From Pigmentiphaga humi (GTDB lineage Bacteria; Pseudomonadota; Gammaproteobacteria; Burkholderiales; Burkholderiaceae_B): 64,000 bases of DNA. Below, piece after piece: positions 36,039 to 44,191 of this stretch. A model generated the notes under the pieces. It saw nothing but the letters and a program-made list of their open reading frames with translations, was not told where the DNA came from and made no database searches. Position numbers and translations under genes: made by a program. The number at the start of each line of letters is the position of its first letter. Within the stretch, counting starts at the first letter, position 1. The DNA lies in contig NZ_UWPJ01000015.1 in NCBI RefSeq assembly GCF_900606115.1, forward strand, positions 62,001 through 126,000, written 5' to 3'.

Positions 36039-36053
36039 GCGACACTATGTCGC
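36039..36053. promoter_or_regulatory. RegA/PrrA-type box 2, GCGACA-CTA-TGTCGC
   Basis: Perfect 6-3-6 inverted repeat, extended to 7-3-7 by flanking T and A, about 199 bases upstream of cyoA and 91 bases past the end of the regA-like gene. It agrees with the published RegR/RegA box (GNGRCRTTNNGNCGC) at all but one defined position. Confidence 0.55.
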
Positions 36054-36143
36054 ACCGTGTTGGCGGTATTTCACGGGAAATGGCGGCGATATCGGCATTT
36101 CCCGGCTTTCCCTCAAGAAGGCGCGGCAGCGATGAGGCTCTGC

Positions 36144-36698
36144 TTAATCGGGCTCGGGCCCGCGCTCGGGTCCCGGGCGCTTGGCCAGTTTGCGCTGCAG
36201 CGAACGGCGGTGCATGTTGAGCAGGCGGGCGGCTGCCGAGACATTGCCGCCGGTTTCGTGCAAGGCCTGCTGGATGTGTTCCCACTCCAGCCGATGCAGC
36301 GGAATCATGGTCGATTCGATCGTGACCGCCTCGGCCTTTTCCAGCCCCAGCGCGCGCATGATCATGTCGGCCGTGGCGGGTTTGGGCAGGTAGTCGTCGG
36401 CGCCGCGCTTGATGGCGTCGACGGCCGTGGCCACGCTGGCGTAGCCTGTCACCAGCAGGATGCGCATGTCGGCGCGCAGCGCCCGCAGCGGCTTGATCAG
36501 GGTCAGGCCGGAGTCGTCGCTGCCGAGCTTGAGATCGAGCAGCGCGAAAGAAGGGCGCATGTCGTCGGCGATCCGCAGCGCCTCGGCGATCGTGGTGGCG
36601 GTGCGGGTTTCCAGCCCGCGCCGGGCCAGGCTGCGCTGCAGCGTGCGCAGGTAGAGTTCGTCGTCGTCGACCAGGAGGCCGGTATCCAGGGTTGTCAT
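36144..36698 (-). CDS. RegA/PrrA/ActR-family response regulator
   Basis: The 184-residue product has a receiver domain with DDD near residue 11-13, phospho-acceptor Asp55 (LLDLKLGSDDSG) and Lys in PKPATAD, and a Fis-type helix-turn-helix at the C-terminus: GGNVSAAARLLNMHRRSLQRKL, almost the family signature of RegA/PrrA/ActR/RoxR. These regulators control terminal oxidases, carbon fixation and other redox genes. Its ATG overlaps the kinase stop by four bases (kinase first), so both are coupled. The position directly upstream of cyoABCD and the two boxes make cyo a likely target. Confidence 0.92.
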   Translation of the reverse strand: MTTLDTGLLVDDDELYLRTLQRSLARRGLETRTATTIAEALRIADDMRPSFALLDLKLGSDDSGLTLIKPLRALRADMRILLVTGYASVATAVDAIKRGADDYLPKPATADMIMRALGLEKAEAVTIESTMIPLHRLEWEHIQQALHETGGNVSAAARLLNMHRRSLQRKLAKRPGPERGPEPD

Positions 36699-37903
36699 CG
36701 GGCAGTAGAGGTCACGGTAGTTTCCACGGGCAGGTGGAATTGGATGCGCACGCCGCCGCCGGACGCGGGAGTCATGGTCATTTCTCCCCTCAGGCGTTCG
36801 ACCGTGGCATGCGACAGCGCCAATCCCACGCCCAGTCCACCGGGCTTGGCGCTGCGGAACAGCGTGGCGGGCAGCAGCGGCTGGTCGGGATTGAAGCCAT
36901 GCCCGTAGTCGCGCACCATGCCGCTGACCATGCCGTTCTTGCACTCCAGGTGCAAGTCCACGTACGGAGCGCCCGCCTGCTCGCCGGCGTCGGCGGCATT
37001 GTTGAGCAGCGCCTGCAGCAGGTGGGCGACCGAGGGTTCGACCCGCAATCCCTTGGGCAGGATTCCGGTGCGGTGCAGCTCCACGGTGGGGCGGACCAGG
37101 GTCCACTGTTCGACCACGCGTTCCAGTTCCACTTCGCTTGGGACCGCCAGATTGCGCACGCGTTCCCGGCACAGCGCCAGCAATTCGGTGAGCACCTGGG
37201 TATCGGCCTTGAGGTCGTCGGTATCGGCCTGCTCGGCGATCTCGTCGGCCAGCAGCGTCATGGTCGCCAGCGGAGTATTCAGTTCGTGGGCCATCGAGGC
37301 CGCGTGCGTGGCCAGCGCGACGATGCCTTCGTTGCGGGCGAAGCGCTCGCTCAGGTCGGCCAGTTCCCGTTCGCGGTGGCGCAGGTCGGCAGCCAGGCGG
37401 GTGGAAAAGATCAGAATCACCACGACCGTGATCAGAAAGCTGGAGACGATGCCCAGCAGCAGCAATTGGTAGGCGTCGCCAGGCGCTTTCAGCGGCTGGC
37501 CGAAGATCGCCGCCGCGCCGTAGCCGGTCACGCCCGCGGCCGCGGTGGCGTAGGCCCAATGGCGCGGCAGGGCCATGGCGGCCAGCGCGATCAGCACCAG
37601 GAACAGCAGGCCGAACGGATTGCCGATGCCGCCGCTCCAGGCGATCATCCAGGCCAGCACGACGATGTCCACCAGCATGTGGCCGACGGCGGTGGCGTGC
37701 GAGGGCTCGCCGCCGGCGCGCAGGTGCCAGCCCGCATACAGATTGAACAGGATCAGCGTGCCCACGCCGGCCCACAGCATGGATGCGTGCAGGTCCACGT
37801 TCAGCAGCCCGCCGGCGATGAAGATGGTGGCGGCCTGGCCGCCGATGGCGAGCCAGCGCAGGCTCGACAGGGTGCGTAGGAAAGAGGTTTCGGTACGGCT
37901 CAT
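36695..37903 (-). CDS. RegB/PrrB/RoxS-family redox sensor histidine kinase
   Basis: The 402-residue product has six membrane helices, with the quinone-site motif GGIGNPF at 91-97, and a kinase core with His206 in MAHELNTPLATM, the RegB-type H box. Cys245 (LLALCRERVRNL) matches the position of the redox-active Cys of RegB. The ATP domain ends with GLGVGLALSHATVERLRG. It should sense the quinone-pool redox state and phosphorylate the RegA-like regulator. The start at 37,903 was chosen because it begins the conserved N-terminal region; the upstream frame runs into the MFS gene. Confidence 0.92.
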   Translation of the reverse strand: MSRTETSFLRTLSSLRWLAIGGQAATIFIAGGLLNVDLHASMLWAGVGTLILFNLYAGWHLRAGGEPSHATAVGHMLVDIVVLAWMIAWSGGIGNPFGLLFLVLIALAAMALPRHWAYATAAAGVTGYGAAAIFGQPLKAPGDAYQLLLLGIVSSFLITVVVILIFSTRLAADLRHRERELADLSERFARNEGIVALATHAASMAHELNTPLATMTLLADEIAEQADTDDLKADTQVLTELLALCRERVRNLAVPSEVELERVVEQWTLVRPTVELHRTGILPKGLRVEPSVAHLLQALLNNAADAGEQAGAPYVDLHLECKNGMVSGMVRDYGHGFNPDQPLLPATLFRSAKPGGLGVGLALSHATVERLRGEMTMTPASGGGVRIQFHLPVETTVTSTAR

Positions 37904-37946
37904 GCGTAGAAAGGAAAGGGCTGCGCGGAAAAACACCGGCCCTCCA

Positions 37947-39197
37947 TTATGACGAAGCGGGCGGATGAGTTGGCGCGGGAGCTTCGTCCCGGTGCCGCAT
38001 CTGCGCATACGACACGCCGAAGATCGCCAGGCCGCCCAGCGCCAGCAGCAGCCCGACCCAGCCGGTCGAGGCCCAGCCCAGGCCGGCGGAGATGGTCAGC
38101 CCGCCGAGCCAGGCGCCCAGCGCGTTGGCCAGGTTGAACGCCGAATGATTGAGCGCCGCCGCGAGCGTCTGCGCGTCGCCGGCGACGTCCATCAGGCGTA
38201 TCTGCAGGGCGGGGCCGATGGCGACGATGGTGCCGATGAGCAATACGTTGACCGAGCCCAGCCACAGGTTGGACGCCGTCAGGCAGAAGGCTCCCAGGAC
38301 CAGCCCCGACCAGACCAGCAGGCCGAAGATGGTGGCCATCAGGGATTTGTCCGCCAGCCGCGACCCCAGCAGGTTGCCGCCGACCATGCCGACGCCGAAC
38401 ATGGCCAGGACGAACGGCACGCCCTGCACCGGCAGCCCGGCCAGTTCCATCAATGTGGGCTTGACGTAGCTGAACACCGCGAACATGCCGCCGAAGCCGA
38501 TGGCGCCTATGCCCAGCGTCAGCCAGACCTGCTTGCGGCGCAGCGCGCCGAGTTCGCGCCAGGGGCTGGCGCCCGCGCCGGCCGCGAGCGGAGGAATCCA
38601 GCGCCAGACGAGCAGGGCGGCCAGCACGCCGATGGCACCCACCAGGGCGAATGCCGAACGCCAGCCCAGCCACTGCCCGAGCCCCGTGGCGAGCGGCACG
38701 CCGAACAGGGTGGCGCCGGTCAGCCCCAGCATGACGTAGCCCACGGCGCGGGCGCGCTGGCCGTCGGGCGCCAATTGCGCGGCCACCAGCGCGGCGACGC
38801 CGAAATAAGTGCCATGGGGCAGGCCGGTCATCAGACGCATGAAGATCATGGAAAGATAGGCGGGCGCGGCCGCGCTGGCGAAGTTGCCGAGCGCGAAGAA
38901 CGCCATCAGCGCTACCAGCAGGGTGCGGCGCGGCAGCTTCGCGCCCAGCACGGCCAGTACCGGCGCGCCCACGACCACGCCCAGCGCATAGGCGCTGATC
39001 AGGTGCCCGGCGGCCGGGATGGAGATGCCCAGGTCCTGAGCCGCGTCGGGCAGCAGGCCCATGATCACGAATTCACCCGTGCCTATGCTGAATCCGCCCA
39101 GGCCCAGGGCGGCCAGGGCGCGGCCGAAAGAGGGGCGCGGCGGCGTGCCGCCGGACGGCGTCGGAACGGAAGTATGCTGCAATGCGGAAGAAACCAT
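37947..39197 (-). CDS. MFS efflux transporter (DHA1, AraJ/YdhP-like)
   Basis: The 416-residue product has 12 membrane segments. GEFVIMGLLPDAAQDLGISI near the start, the motif A-like LGAKLPRRTLL after helix 2, and LMTGLPHGTYFGVAALVA are typical of the sugar/drug DHA1 subgroup. It probably exports a drug, sugar or metabolite using the proton gradient. The start at 39,197 begins a normal hydrophilic N-terminus; the longer frame is Arg/Pro-rich. The gene lies 43 bases before the RegB-like gene on the same strand and might be read into it. Confidence 0.9.
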   Translation of the reverse strand: MVSSALQHTSVPTPSGGTPPRPSFGRALAALGLGGFSIGTGEFVIMGLLPDAAQDLGISIPAAGHLISAYALGVVVGAPVLAVLGAKLPRRTLLVALMAFFALGNFASAAAPAYLSMIFMRLMTGLPHGTYFGVAALVAAQLAPDGQRARAVGYVMLGLTGATLFGVPLATGLGQWLGWRSAFALVGAIGVLAALLVWRWIPPLAAGAGASPWRELGALRRKQVWLTLGIGAIGFGGMFAVFSYVKPTLMELAGLPVQGVPFVLAMFGVGMVGGNLLGSRLADKSLMATIFGLLVWSGLVLGAFCLTASNLWLGSVNVLLIGTIVAIGPALQIRLMDVAGDAQTLAAALNHSAFNLANALGAWLGGLTISAGLGWASTGWVGLLLALGGLAIFGVSYAQMRHRDEAPAPTHPPASS

Positions 39198-39322
39198 GGA
39201 ATCAACAGGGAAAAGGCGCAGCTGATTCGGAGCGATGGCAGCTGGCAAGAGGCACCTTAGCTTAGCAGTATCCGGTTGCGGTGCACAAAATCGACGGCGG
39301 GGCGCGGGCCGCCGCGCAAGGC

Positions 39323-39328
39323 TATGAT
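39323..39328 (+). promoter_or_regulatory. -10-like box TATGAT before ArsC-family gene
   Basis: TATGAT lies 35 bases before the ATG at 39,364, followed by an AGGAGC ribosome site. No clear -35 element is visible. Confidence 0.35.
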
Positions 39329-39363
39329 GCCGGCATACGGCACGTATGCGAGGAGCATTCCCC

Positions 39364-39720
39364 ATGAGCGACATCACCATCTACCACAATCCGGCCTGCG
39401 GCACGTCGCGCAAGGTCCTGGCCCTGCTGCAGGAGCGCGGCCTGGAACCTACCGTGATCGAATACCTGAAAACGCCGCCCAGCCGCGAGACGCTCAAGGG
39501 GCTGATCGCGGCGATGGGGCTGCCGGTGCGCGAGGCCATGCGCACCAAGGGCTCGCCTTACGAGGAACTGGGTTTGGGCGACCCCAAGTGGACCGACGAA
39601 CAATTGCTCGATTTCATGATGGAGCACCCCATTCTGATCAACCGGCCCATCGTCGTGGCGCCGGGCGGCACCCGCCTGTGCCGCCCGATGGAAACCGTGC
39701 TCGAGATCCTGCCGGAGTAA
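39364..39720 (+). CDS. arsC: ArsC-family arsenate reductase (glutaredoxin type)
   Basis: The 118-residue product has the ArsC fold: YHNPACGTSRKVL with the catalytic Cys12 in C-x3-R, EYLKTPPSRETL and the C-terminal NRPIVVAPGGTRLCRP, whose Arg and Pro match those of glutaredoxin-dependent arsenate reductases. It would reduce arsenate to arsenite with glutathione and glutaredoxin. No ArsR, ArsB or Acr3 gene is adjacent, so it may be a housekeeping YfgD/ArsC homologue. It is convergent with the diguanylate cyclase gene 19 bases away. Confidence 0.9.
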   Translation: MSDITIYHNPACGTSRKVLALLQERGLEPTVIEYLKTPPSRETLKGLIAAMGLPVREAMRTKGSPYEELGLGDPKWTDEQLLDFMMEHPILINRPIVVAPGGTRLCRPMETVLEILPE

Positions 39721-39739
39721 TGCCGTCCGGCGCCATCGG

Positions 39740-41146
39740 CTAGCGGCCGGCGATCCGGCCGTCCGCGGCTTCGGCCAGTTCCGTGCGGTTGCGGCCCAGC
39801 TTCTTGGCCATGTAGAGCGCCGCGTCCGCCGCGGCCAGCGTGCGTTCGTAGTCGGGATGGCCGGTATGCATGGCCACCCCGGCGCTGATCGTGACGTTCA
39901 GCACGGTGCCGTCGGCCAGGACGGTGGGCTCTTGCTCGATCTGCCGCCGCAGCCGTTCCGCCACGGCATAGGCTTCCGGCGCGAGCGTTTCGACCAGGAC
40001 CAGCAGGAACTCTTCGCCGCCATAGCGGAAGGCATAGTCGCTGCTGCGCAAGCCGTTGAGCAAGGCGGCGGCGACGCGCTGCAGCGCCACGTCGCCTGCG
40101 GCATGGCCGTGGTTGTCGTTGATGGCCTTGAAGTGGTCGACGTCCACCATTATCAGCGCGAAAGCGCCTTCCGAGCGCATCGCCAGGGAGACTTCGCGCC
40201 GCAGCACCGTGGGCAGGAAGCGCCGGTTCATCAGTTGCGTCAGCGCATCGCGCCCCGACTCCAGTTCGGACATCTGCGCGAACAGCGAGCCCAGCAACTG
40301 CTTGATCGACGAGATCCCGGTGCGCACGCTGCGCAGTACCGACGCCCGCAGCGCCGGCGTATCGGCCTGCTGGCGCGCAACGGCCAGCGTGGCGTCGACG
40401 TCGGCAATCAGCGTGGAGATGGCCTCGATTTCGGAGTTCTCGCCGAAGCTGGGCACGCCTTTGTGGGTGAACCAGAGACCGAAGGTCGACGACGACAGGT
40501 TGCCGGTATCGGCCATCGGCGCGCCGATGGCGATCTGGTAGACCAGTGTGTTTTCCCAATCGAGCAGGCTGGCGCGCTGGCGCTCGCGTTCGGTATTGAG
40601 GTTCTGCGTCAGCGAGAACAGGCGGTAGGCCTCGTCGCTTTTGGCCGAGCGCTCGCGCGAGCGGGCATAGGACGCCGTCATCGCCTCCATGCATATATCC
40701 AGCACCTGCGACACATAGATCATGCAGATCCGGCGCGTGGCCTCGTCGGTCTGGGCGGCCGCCAGGCGTTCGAGCAGCCGCAGCTTCAGCCGCCGCGCCC
40801 CGCGCGCGACGAGATTGGAGGGAATGCCGATGCGCGCATGGATGGTGCCCACCTGCAATTGCGCGGCGATCAGTCCGTCGATGGCATCGGGCGAGTGGGA
40901 ACCCAGCACCTGGATGGCCCACTTTTGCAGCGAGCCATGCAGCCGCTCGTGGACCTGTTCGCTCGACAGGAAAATCGACGCATGGGGATCGGCCAGCATG
41001 TGGGAGTAGAAATCGTCGGCCAGCACCCGCGCCAGTTTGTGGACGAGGGAGGAAAGCAGGGCCGGCGACTCGGGTGTGAGGCGCCCCATGAGCTCCTGCC
41101 ATTCCGCGCTGATGCGCTCTTCTGAGAAATAATTATCTTTGGACAT
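39740..41146 (-). CDS. Globin-coupled haem-sensor diguanylate cyclase (BpeGReg-like)
   Basis: The 468-residue product has an N-terminal sensor globin (about 10-160), a middle helical domain and a C-terminal GGDEF domain with RYGGEEF and an RSSD inhibitory site just before it. The proximal haem ligand is His103 (TIHARIGIP), with Tyr47 (DDFYSHM) and Ser72 in the distal pocket. With a 4-residue shift these equal His99, Tyr43 and Ser68 of B. pertussis BpeGReg. It should make cyclic di-GMP in response to O2 and thus control biofilm formation. No clear ribosome site precedes the ATG. Confidence 0.93.
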   Translation of the reverse strand: MSKDNYFSEERISAEWQELMGRLTPESPALLSSLVHKLARVLADDFYSHMLADPHASIFLSSEQVHERLHGSLQKWAIQVLGSHSPDAIDGLIAAQLQVGTIHARIGIPSNLVARGARRLKLRLLERLAAAQTDEATRRICMIYVSQVLDICMEAMTASYARSRERSAKSDEAYRLFSLTQNLNTERERQRASLLDWENTLVYQIAIGAPMADTGNLSSSTFGLWFTHKGVPSFGENSEIEAISTLIADVDATLAVARQQADTPALRASVLRSVRTGISSIKQLLGSLFAQMSELESGRDALTQLMNRRFLPTVLRREVSLAMRSEGAFALIMVDVDHFKAINDNHGHAAGDVALQRVAAALLNGLRSSDYAFRYGGEEFLLVLVETLAPEAYAVAERLRRQIEQEPTVLADGTVLNVTISAGVAMHTGHPDYERTLAAADAALYMAKKLGRNRTELAEAADGRIAGR

Positions 41147-41255
41147 GGTTGCTGGAGGGGGTACGTACCGCGGCAAACCGGCAAGCTTACCAGTCGCAAA
41201 GGCATCGCGGACGGCGCGTAGAGATGGGCGAAGGGCCGGCCAGTTCCGGTTCGTG

Positions 41256-42308
41256 TCAGATGCCGCTTGCTGCCCAGGCCCGGGCCAGTTCGTCCACGAT
41301 TTCGGCGGCGGGGCGCTCGCGGCAGCCCGCGGCATTCTGGCCGCACCACAGAGAGGTGAAGTCTCCCGAGCCGCGGGCCTCGGCCCGGGCCCGCAGCGGC
41401 GCAATGGCGGCGGTTGCCAGCGGAAAGGCGGGCGCGGCGGGCGATATCGGCCCCAGTTCGCGCATGATGCGGTTGACGATGCCTCGCGCCGGCCTGCCGG
41501 AGAACAGGTTGGTCACCGCGGTATGCGCCGTTTCGGGACTTCTGAGGGCGGCGCGGTGGACCGCGCCGGTGGTGGCTTCGGGCGTCAGCAGGAAGGCCGT
41601 GCCGGCCTGCACGCCTGCGGAGCCCAGTGCGCGGGCGGCCGCCACGGTGCGGGCGTCGGCAATGCCGCCGGCGGCGATGACGGGAACGCGCACCGCCGCC
41701 ACGACCTGGGGCAGGAGGGCGAACGTGCCCGACTGCCCATCCAGGTCGCCGGACAGGAACATGCCTCGATGGCCGCCGGCCTCCAGGCCCTGGGCAATGA
41801 TCACGTCGGCGCCATGGGCCTCGAGCCAGCGGGCTTCCTCGACGGTGGTGGCGGAAGACATGACCGTGGCGCCCCAGGCCTTGACGCGGGCCAGCAGGTC
41901 GGGAGCGGGCAGGCCGAAATGAAAGCTGACGACAGGCGGCCGGAAGGGTTCGACGATGTCGGCGATCGCTGCGCTGAAGGGCGCGCGGCCCGGGCCGGCG
42001 GCAATGCCGGCCGGGTCGATGCCGCATTCCGCGAAATACGGAGCCAGCGCCTGCCGCCAGGCCTGTTCGCGCGCGGGATCCGGCGCGGGCTCCGTGTGGC
42101 AGAAGAAGTTCACGTTATAGGGTTTGCCCGTTCCGGCCGCGAGCGCCTGCAACTCCGTGCGCAGGGCGTCCGGGCCGAGCGTCGCGCACGGCAGCGAACC
42201 CAGGCCGCCGGCGTTGGAGACGGCGATGGCGAGCGCGCTGGCCTGCGAGCCGGCCATGGGGGCCTGGACGACGGCGTGCTCGATGCCCAGGAGTGCTTGC
42301 AGGGTCAT
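41256..42308 (-). CDS. Nitronate monooxygenase (2-nitropropane dioxygenase-like)
   Basis: The 350-residue product is an FMN-binding TIM barrel with VQAPMAGSQASALAIAVSNAGGLG at the start, IIAQGLEAGGHRG (catalytic His and FMN phosphate loop) and IAAGGIADARTV, LGSAGVQAGTAFL. It would oxidise nitronates such as propionate 3-nitronate. Its ATG overlaps the NsrR stop by four bases, so it is read with the NO regulator and the truncated haemoglobin, suggesting a role in removing nitrated metabolites under NO stress. Confidence 0.92.
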   Translation of the reverse strand: MTLQALLGIEHAVVQAPMAGSQASALAIAVSNAGGLGSLPCATLGPDALRTELQALAAGTGKPYNVNFFCHTEPAPDPAREQAWRQALAPYFAECGIDPAGIAAGPGRAPFSAAIADIVEPFRPPVVSFHFGLPAPDLLARVKAWGATVMSSATTVEEARWLEAHGADVIIAQGLEAGGHRGMFLSGDLDGQSGTFALLPQVVAAVRVPVIAAGGIADARTVAAARALGSAGVQAGTAFLLTPEATTGAVHRAALRSPETAHTAVTNLFSGRPARGIVNRIMRELGPISPAAPAFPLATAAIAPLRARAEARGSGDFTSLWCGQNAAGCRERPAAEIVDELARAWAASGI

Positions 42309-42751
42309 GGGGAAACCTCGAGGGAAACGGGAATGAAGGCGCGCAAGTCAGCGCCCGGGGCCAGCAGGTCCGCCAGCGTGTAGCGGTCCAGGTGGCCCAG
42401 GAAGAGCTTCAGGGCATCGCCCAGGATGCCGGTCAGGCGGCAATGGCCGGCCAGCGTGCATCGGCCGCCCGGCGCATGGCATTCGACCAGGTGGAAATCC
42501 GGTTCCAGCCGGCCCACCAGGGCGCCCAGCCGGACCGCCTCCGGAGGCTTGGCCAGGCGCATGCCGCCGCCCTTGCCGCGCAGCGTTTCGAGGTAGCCCA
42601 GTTGCCCGAGCCGATGGGTGACCTTCATCAGGTGCGCCTCGGAAATGCCGTGCGCGGCCGCGATTTCGGCGATGGTGCACAGCCGGTCCGGGCGGCCGCC
42701 CACGTACATGAGCAGGCGCAGCGCATAGTCGCTATGGATGGTCAGGCGCAC
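42305..42751 (-). CDS. nsrR: Rrf2-family NO-sensing repressor, NsrR type
   Basis: The 148-residue product starts at GTG 42,751 with RLTIHSDYALRLLMYVGGRP, a winged helix (IAAAHGISEAHLMKVTHRLG) and three Cys at 91, 98 and 104 (ECHAPGGRCTLAGHC) that would bind an iron-sulfur cluster, as in NsrR. NO destroys the cluster and relieves repression. The longer frame (to 43,030) is an antisense-like Arg/Pro-rich extension and is rejected. The GTG overlaps the end of the haemoglobin gene by 10 bases. A matching operator lies before the operon, so it probably represses itself. Confidence 0.9.
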   Translation of the reverse strand: MRLTIHSDYALRLLMYVGGRPDRLCTIAEIAAAHGISEAHLMKVTHRLGQLGYLETLRGKGGGMRLAKPPEAVRLGALVGRLEPDFHLVECHAPGGRCTLAGHCRLTGILGDALKLFLGHLDRYTLADLLAPGADLRAFIPVSLEVSP

Positions 42752-43146
42752 GGCAGTTCGCGGGCGAGGCGGTCGGGGTCGCGGTGCATCTGGTAGCCCA
42801 TCCACAGGCTCTGGGCGATGCGCCGCGAGAACGTGCGGGCGCGCTCGGCCATCCGGGCGTTGGGCTGCTCGGCAAGAGTCTGGTCGAACAATTCGAGCCA
42901 TCGCGCGAACAGGGTTTCTTTCAGTTCGGGCAGGGCGACGTGGACGGACATCGGCGTGCCGGCGTAGCGGCGCGTGCCGCGCAGCATCGACGACCAGAAG
43001 TCGGTCAGCTTGGCCAGGTGGGCGTCCCAATCGTCGATGTGCGAGTTGAAGATCGGGCCCAGCCTTTCGTCGCGCCGCACCTTGGCATAGAAAGCCGAAA
43101 CGAGGCGCGCGACTTCGTCTTCCGTGCAGAGATCGGAGGCTTGCAT
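42742..43146 (-). CDS. Group III truncated haemoglobin
   Basis: The 134-residue product has a TrHb III layout: Tyr20 (B10) in VSAFYAKV, FWSSMLRGTRRYAGTPM, the proximal His69 in SVHVALPEL and the Trp83 (G8) in ARWLELFDQ. Such proteins bind O2 and NO and are linked to NO handling, as in Campylobacter Ctb. It is the first gene of the trHb-nsrR-nitronate monooxygenase operon. The NsrR-like operator lies 22-44 bases before the ATG, over the expected promoter. Confidence 0.9.
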   Translation of the reverse strand: MQASDLCTEDEVARLVSAFYAKVRRDERLGPIFNSHIDDWDAHLAKLTDFWSSMLRGTRRYAGTPMSVHVALPELKETLFARWLELFDQTLAEQPNARMAERARTFSRRIAQSLWMGYQMHRDPDRLARELPCA

Positions 43147-43167
43147 GGCGGGGAGCGGTGGAGGTCT

Positions 43168-43190
43168 AAGATGTATATAGGATATACCTT
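43168..43190. promoter_or_regulatory. NsrR-like operator upstream of truncated haemoglobin
   Basis: A 23-base imperfect palindrome begins AAGATGTATA and ends TATACCTT, with 11-base arms around a central A. The outer AAG-x-T and A-x-CTT match the NsrR consensus AAGATGC...GCATCTT. It is an AT-rich island in a GC-rich genome and overlaps the likely -10 region of the operon. Confidence 0.6.
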
Positions 43191-43285
43191 AATTGGCCGG
43201 CCGGCAGCCGCAAGAGAGCCACGGCCACGCGCATGCCGCCGTTTTGCCGCGGCGCTCCAGCGCGCCGCGGCCGGTCAGAACTGCG

Positions 43286-43660
43286 TCAGGGACGGGCCAG
43301 GCGCCAGACGCCGTTGAAGCCTTCCCCGGTGCGGTCGCCCGGCGCATTGTCCTTGGACCAGAAATACACGGGCTTGCCGCGATAGGCCCATTGCTTCCTG
43401 CCGTCGGGACGGTTGATCACCATCCAGTTGCCGCTGCGCTGGGCGTCGGACGGCGCCAGCAGCGGCGGCCAGTTCTGCGCGCAGGCGCCGGTGCAGGCGC
43501 TCTGGCCCACAGGGTCGCGGTCGTAGGTGTAGAGCGTCATGCCGTTGCGGGCGACCAGCGCGTCGCCGTTGACCCGCGCCGGTTCGGCGACCGGAATGGC
43601 GGTGCAGCCGGCGGCCAGCAGGGCGGCGGCGCAGCTTGCATAGACGAGGGCTCGGACCAT
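43286..43660 (-). CDS. Lipoprotein with secreted repeat (PF03640/COG4315 type)
   Basis: The 124-residue product has a lipobox (LLAAGC, Cys19) and the repeat signature GMTLYTYDRDPVGQSACTGAC followed by NWPPLLAP, then GRKQWAYRGKPVYFWSKD. This family of small lipoproteins has no firm function; the AC-x2-AC cysteines may form a disulfide. A GGAGAC ribosome site precedes the ATG. It lies upstream of the truncated haemoglobin operon on the same strand but has its own gap of 139 bases, so cotranscription is uncertain. Confidence 0.85.
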   Translation of the reverse strand: MVRALVYASCAAALLAAGCTAIPVAEPARVNGDALVARNGMTLYTYDRDPVGQSACTGACAQNWPPLLAPSDAQRSGNWMVINRPDGRKQWAYRGKPVYFWSKDNAPGDRTGEGFNGVWRLARP

Positions 43661-43894
43661 GGATGTCTCCTGTGCGCGTTTGATGGACGAAGCGGCAAGC
43701 CATCCGCCTGGGCAGCGGCATGCGCGCGGATAGCCGCAGTATGGCTGCTGCCGGCCATCGCCACGCGCACGCGCGCCGGATCGCTTGTAAACAGTTGCAA
43801 CGCCGCATCGTGACGATGTTTCCAGCCATGTCGCCACGATCTGCACGCCGGGGCATGGCCCATAATGGCCATGTGCCAATTCCGACCTCGGCCC

Positions 43895-44191
43895 ATGGAA
43901 CACGACAATACTTTCGAATGGCTGGGCAGCGCGCTGGGCGACGCCATCCGCACCATCGTCGCGGCGCTGAAAACCGTATTCGGCGGCTTCGGCCACGCCG
44001 TAGGCGAGTTTTCCGCCGGGCTCGCGCAGGCGCTGGGCATGAGTCCCACGCTGTTCAATTTCGGCTTGCTGCTATTGGGTCTGCTGCTGCTCTACGCCGG
44101 CGTGCGCGCCTTGATCGGCCGCTCGCTGCTGGGCGCGGTGATCTGGTGGGCGCTCGCGGTGCTGGTGCTGGGCGGGTTGATAGGGCCTTGA
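43895..44191 (+). CDS. Small two-helix membrane protein, unknown function
   Basis: The 98-residue product begins MEHDNTFEWLGSALGDAI, with an amphipathic helix (about 15-40) and two hydrophobic helices (about 54-73 and 77-97) ending LVLGGLIGP. I do not recognise the family. The ATG at 43,895 was chosen because the 10 residues before it are Arg/Pro-rich. It is divergent from the lipoprotein gene, and the dispersed repeat begins at the base after its stop. Confidence 0.6.
   Translation: MEHDNTFEWLGSALGDAIRTIVAALKTVFGGFGHAVGEFSAGLAQALGMSPTLFNFGLLLLGLLLLYAGVRALIGRSLLGAVIWWALAVLVLGGLIGP

Larger units (their letters stand above)
35841..36143. other. Upstream region of cyoABCD with two RegA-like palindromes
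   Basis: No gene is seen in these 303 bases. They hold the two palindromes listed separately and end at the stop of the RegA-like regulator. The cyo promoter must lie here; TATAGA at about 35,991-35,996 on the minus strand is one possible -10. Confidence 0.6.

Noticed and set aside
42752-43030. N-terminal extension of NsrR to 43,030
   Set aside because: The added 93 residues are Arg/Pro-rich, lie antisense-like within the truncated haemoglobin gene and precede a typical Rrf2 start at GTG 42,751.
43168-43190. FNR/CRP-type box at the truncated haemoglobin promoter
   Set aside because: The TTGAT-N4-ATCAA or TGTGA-N6-TCACA halves are absent; the AAG...CTT ends fit NsrR better.
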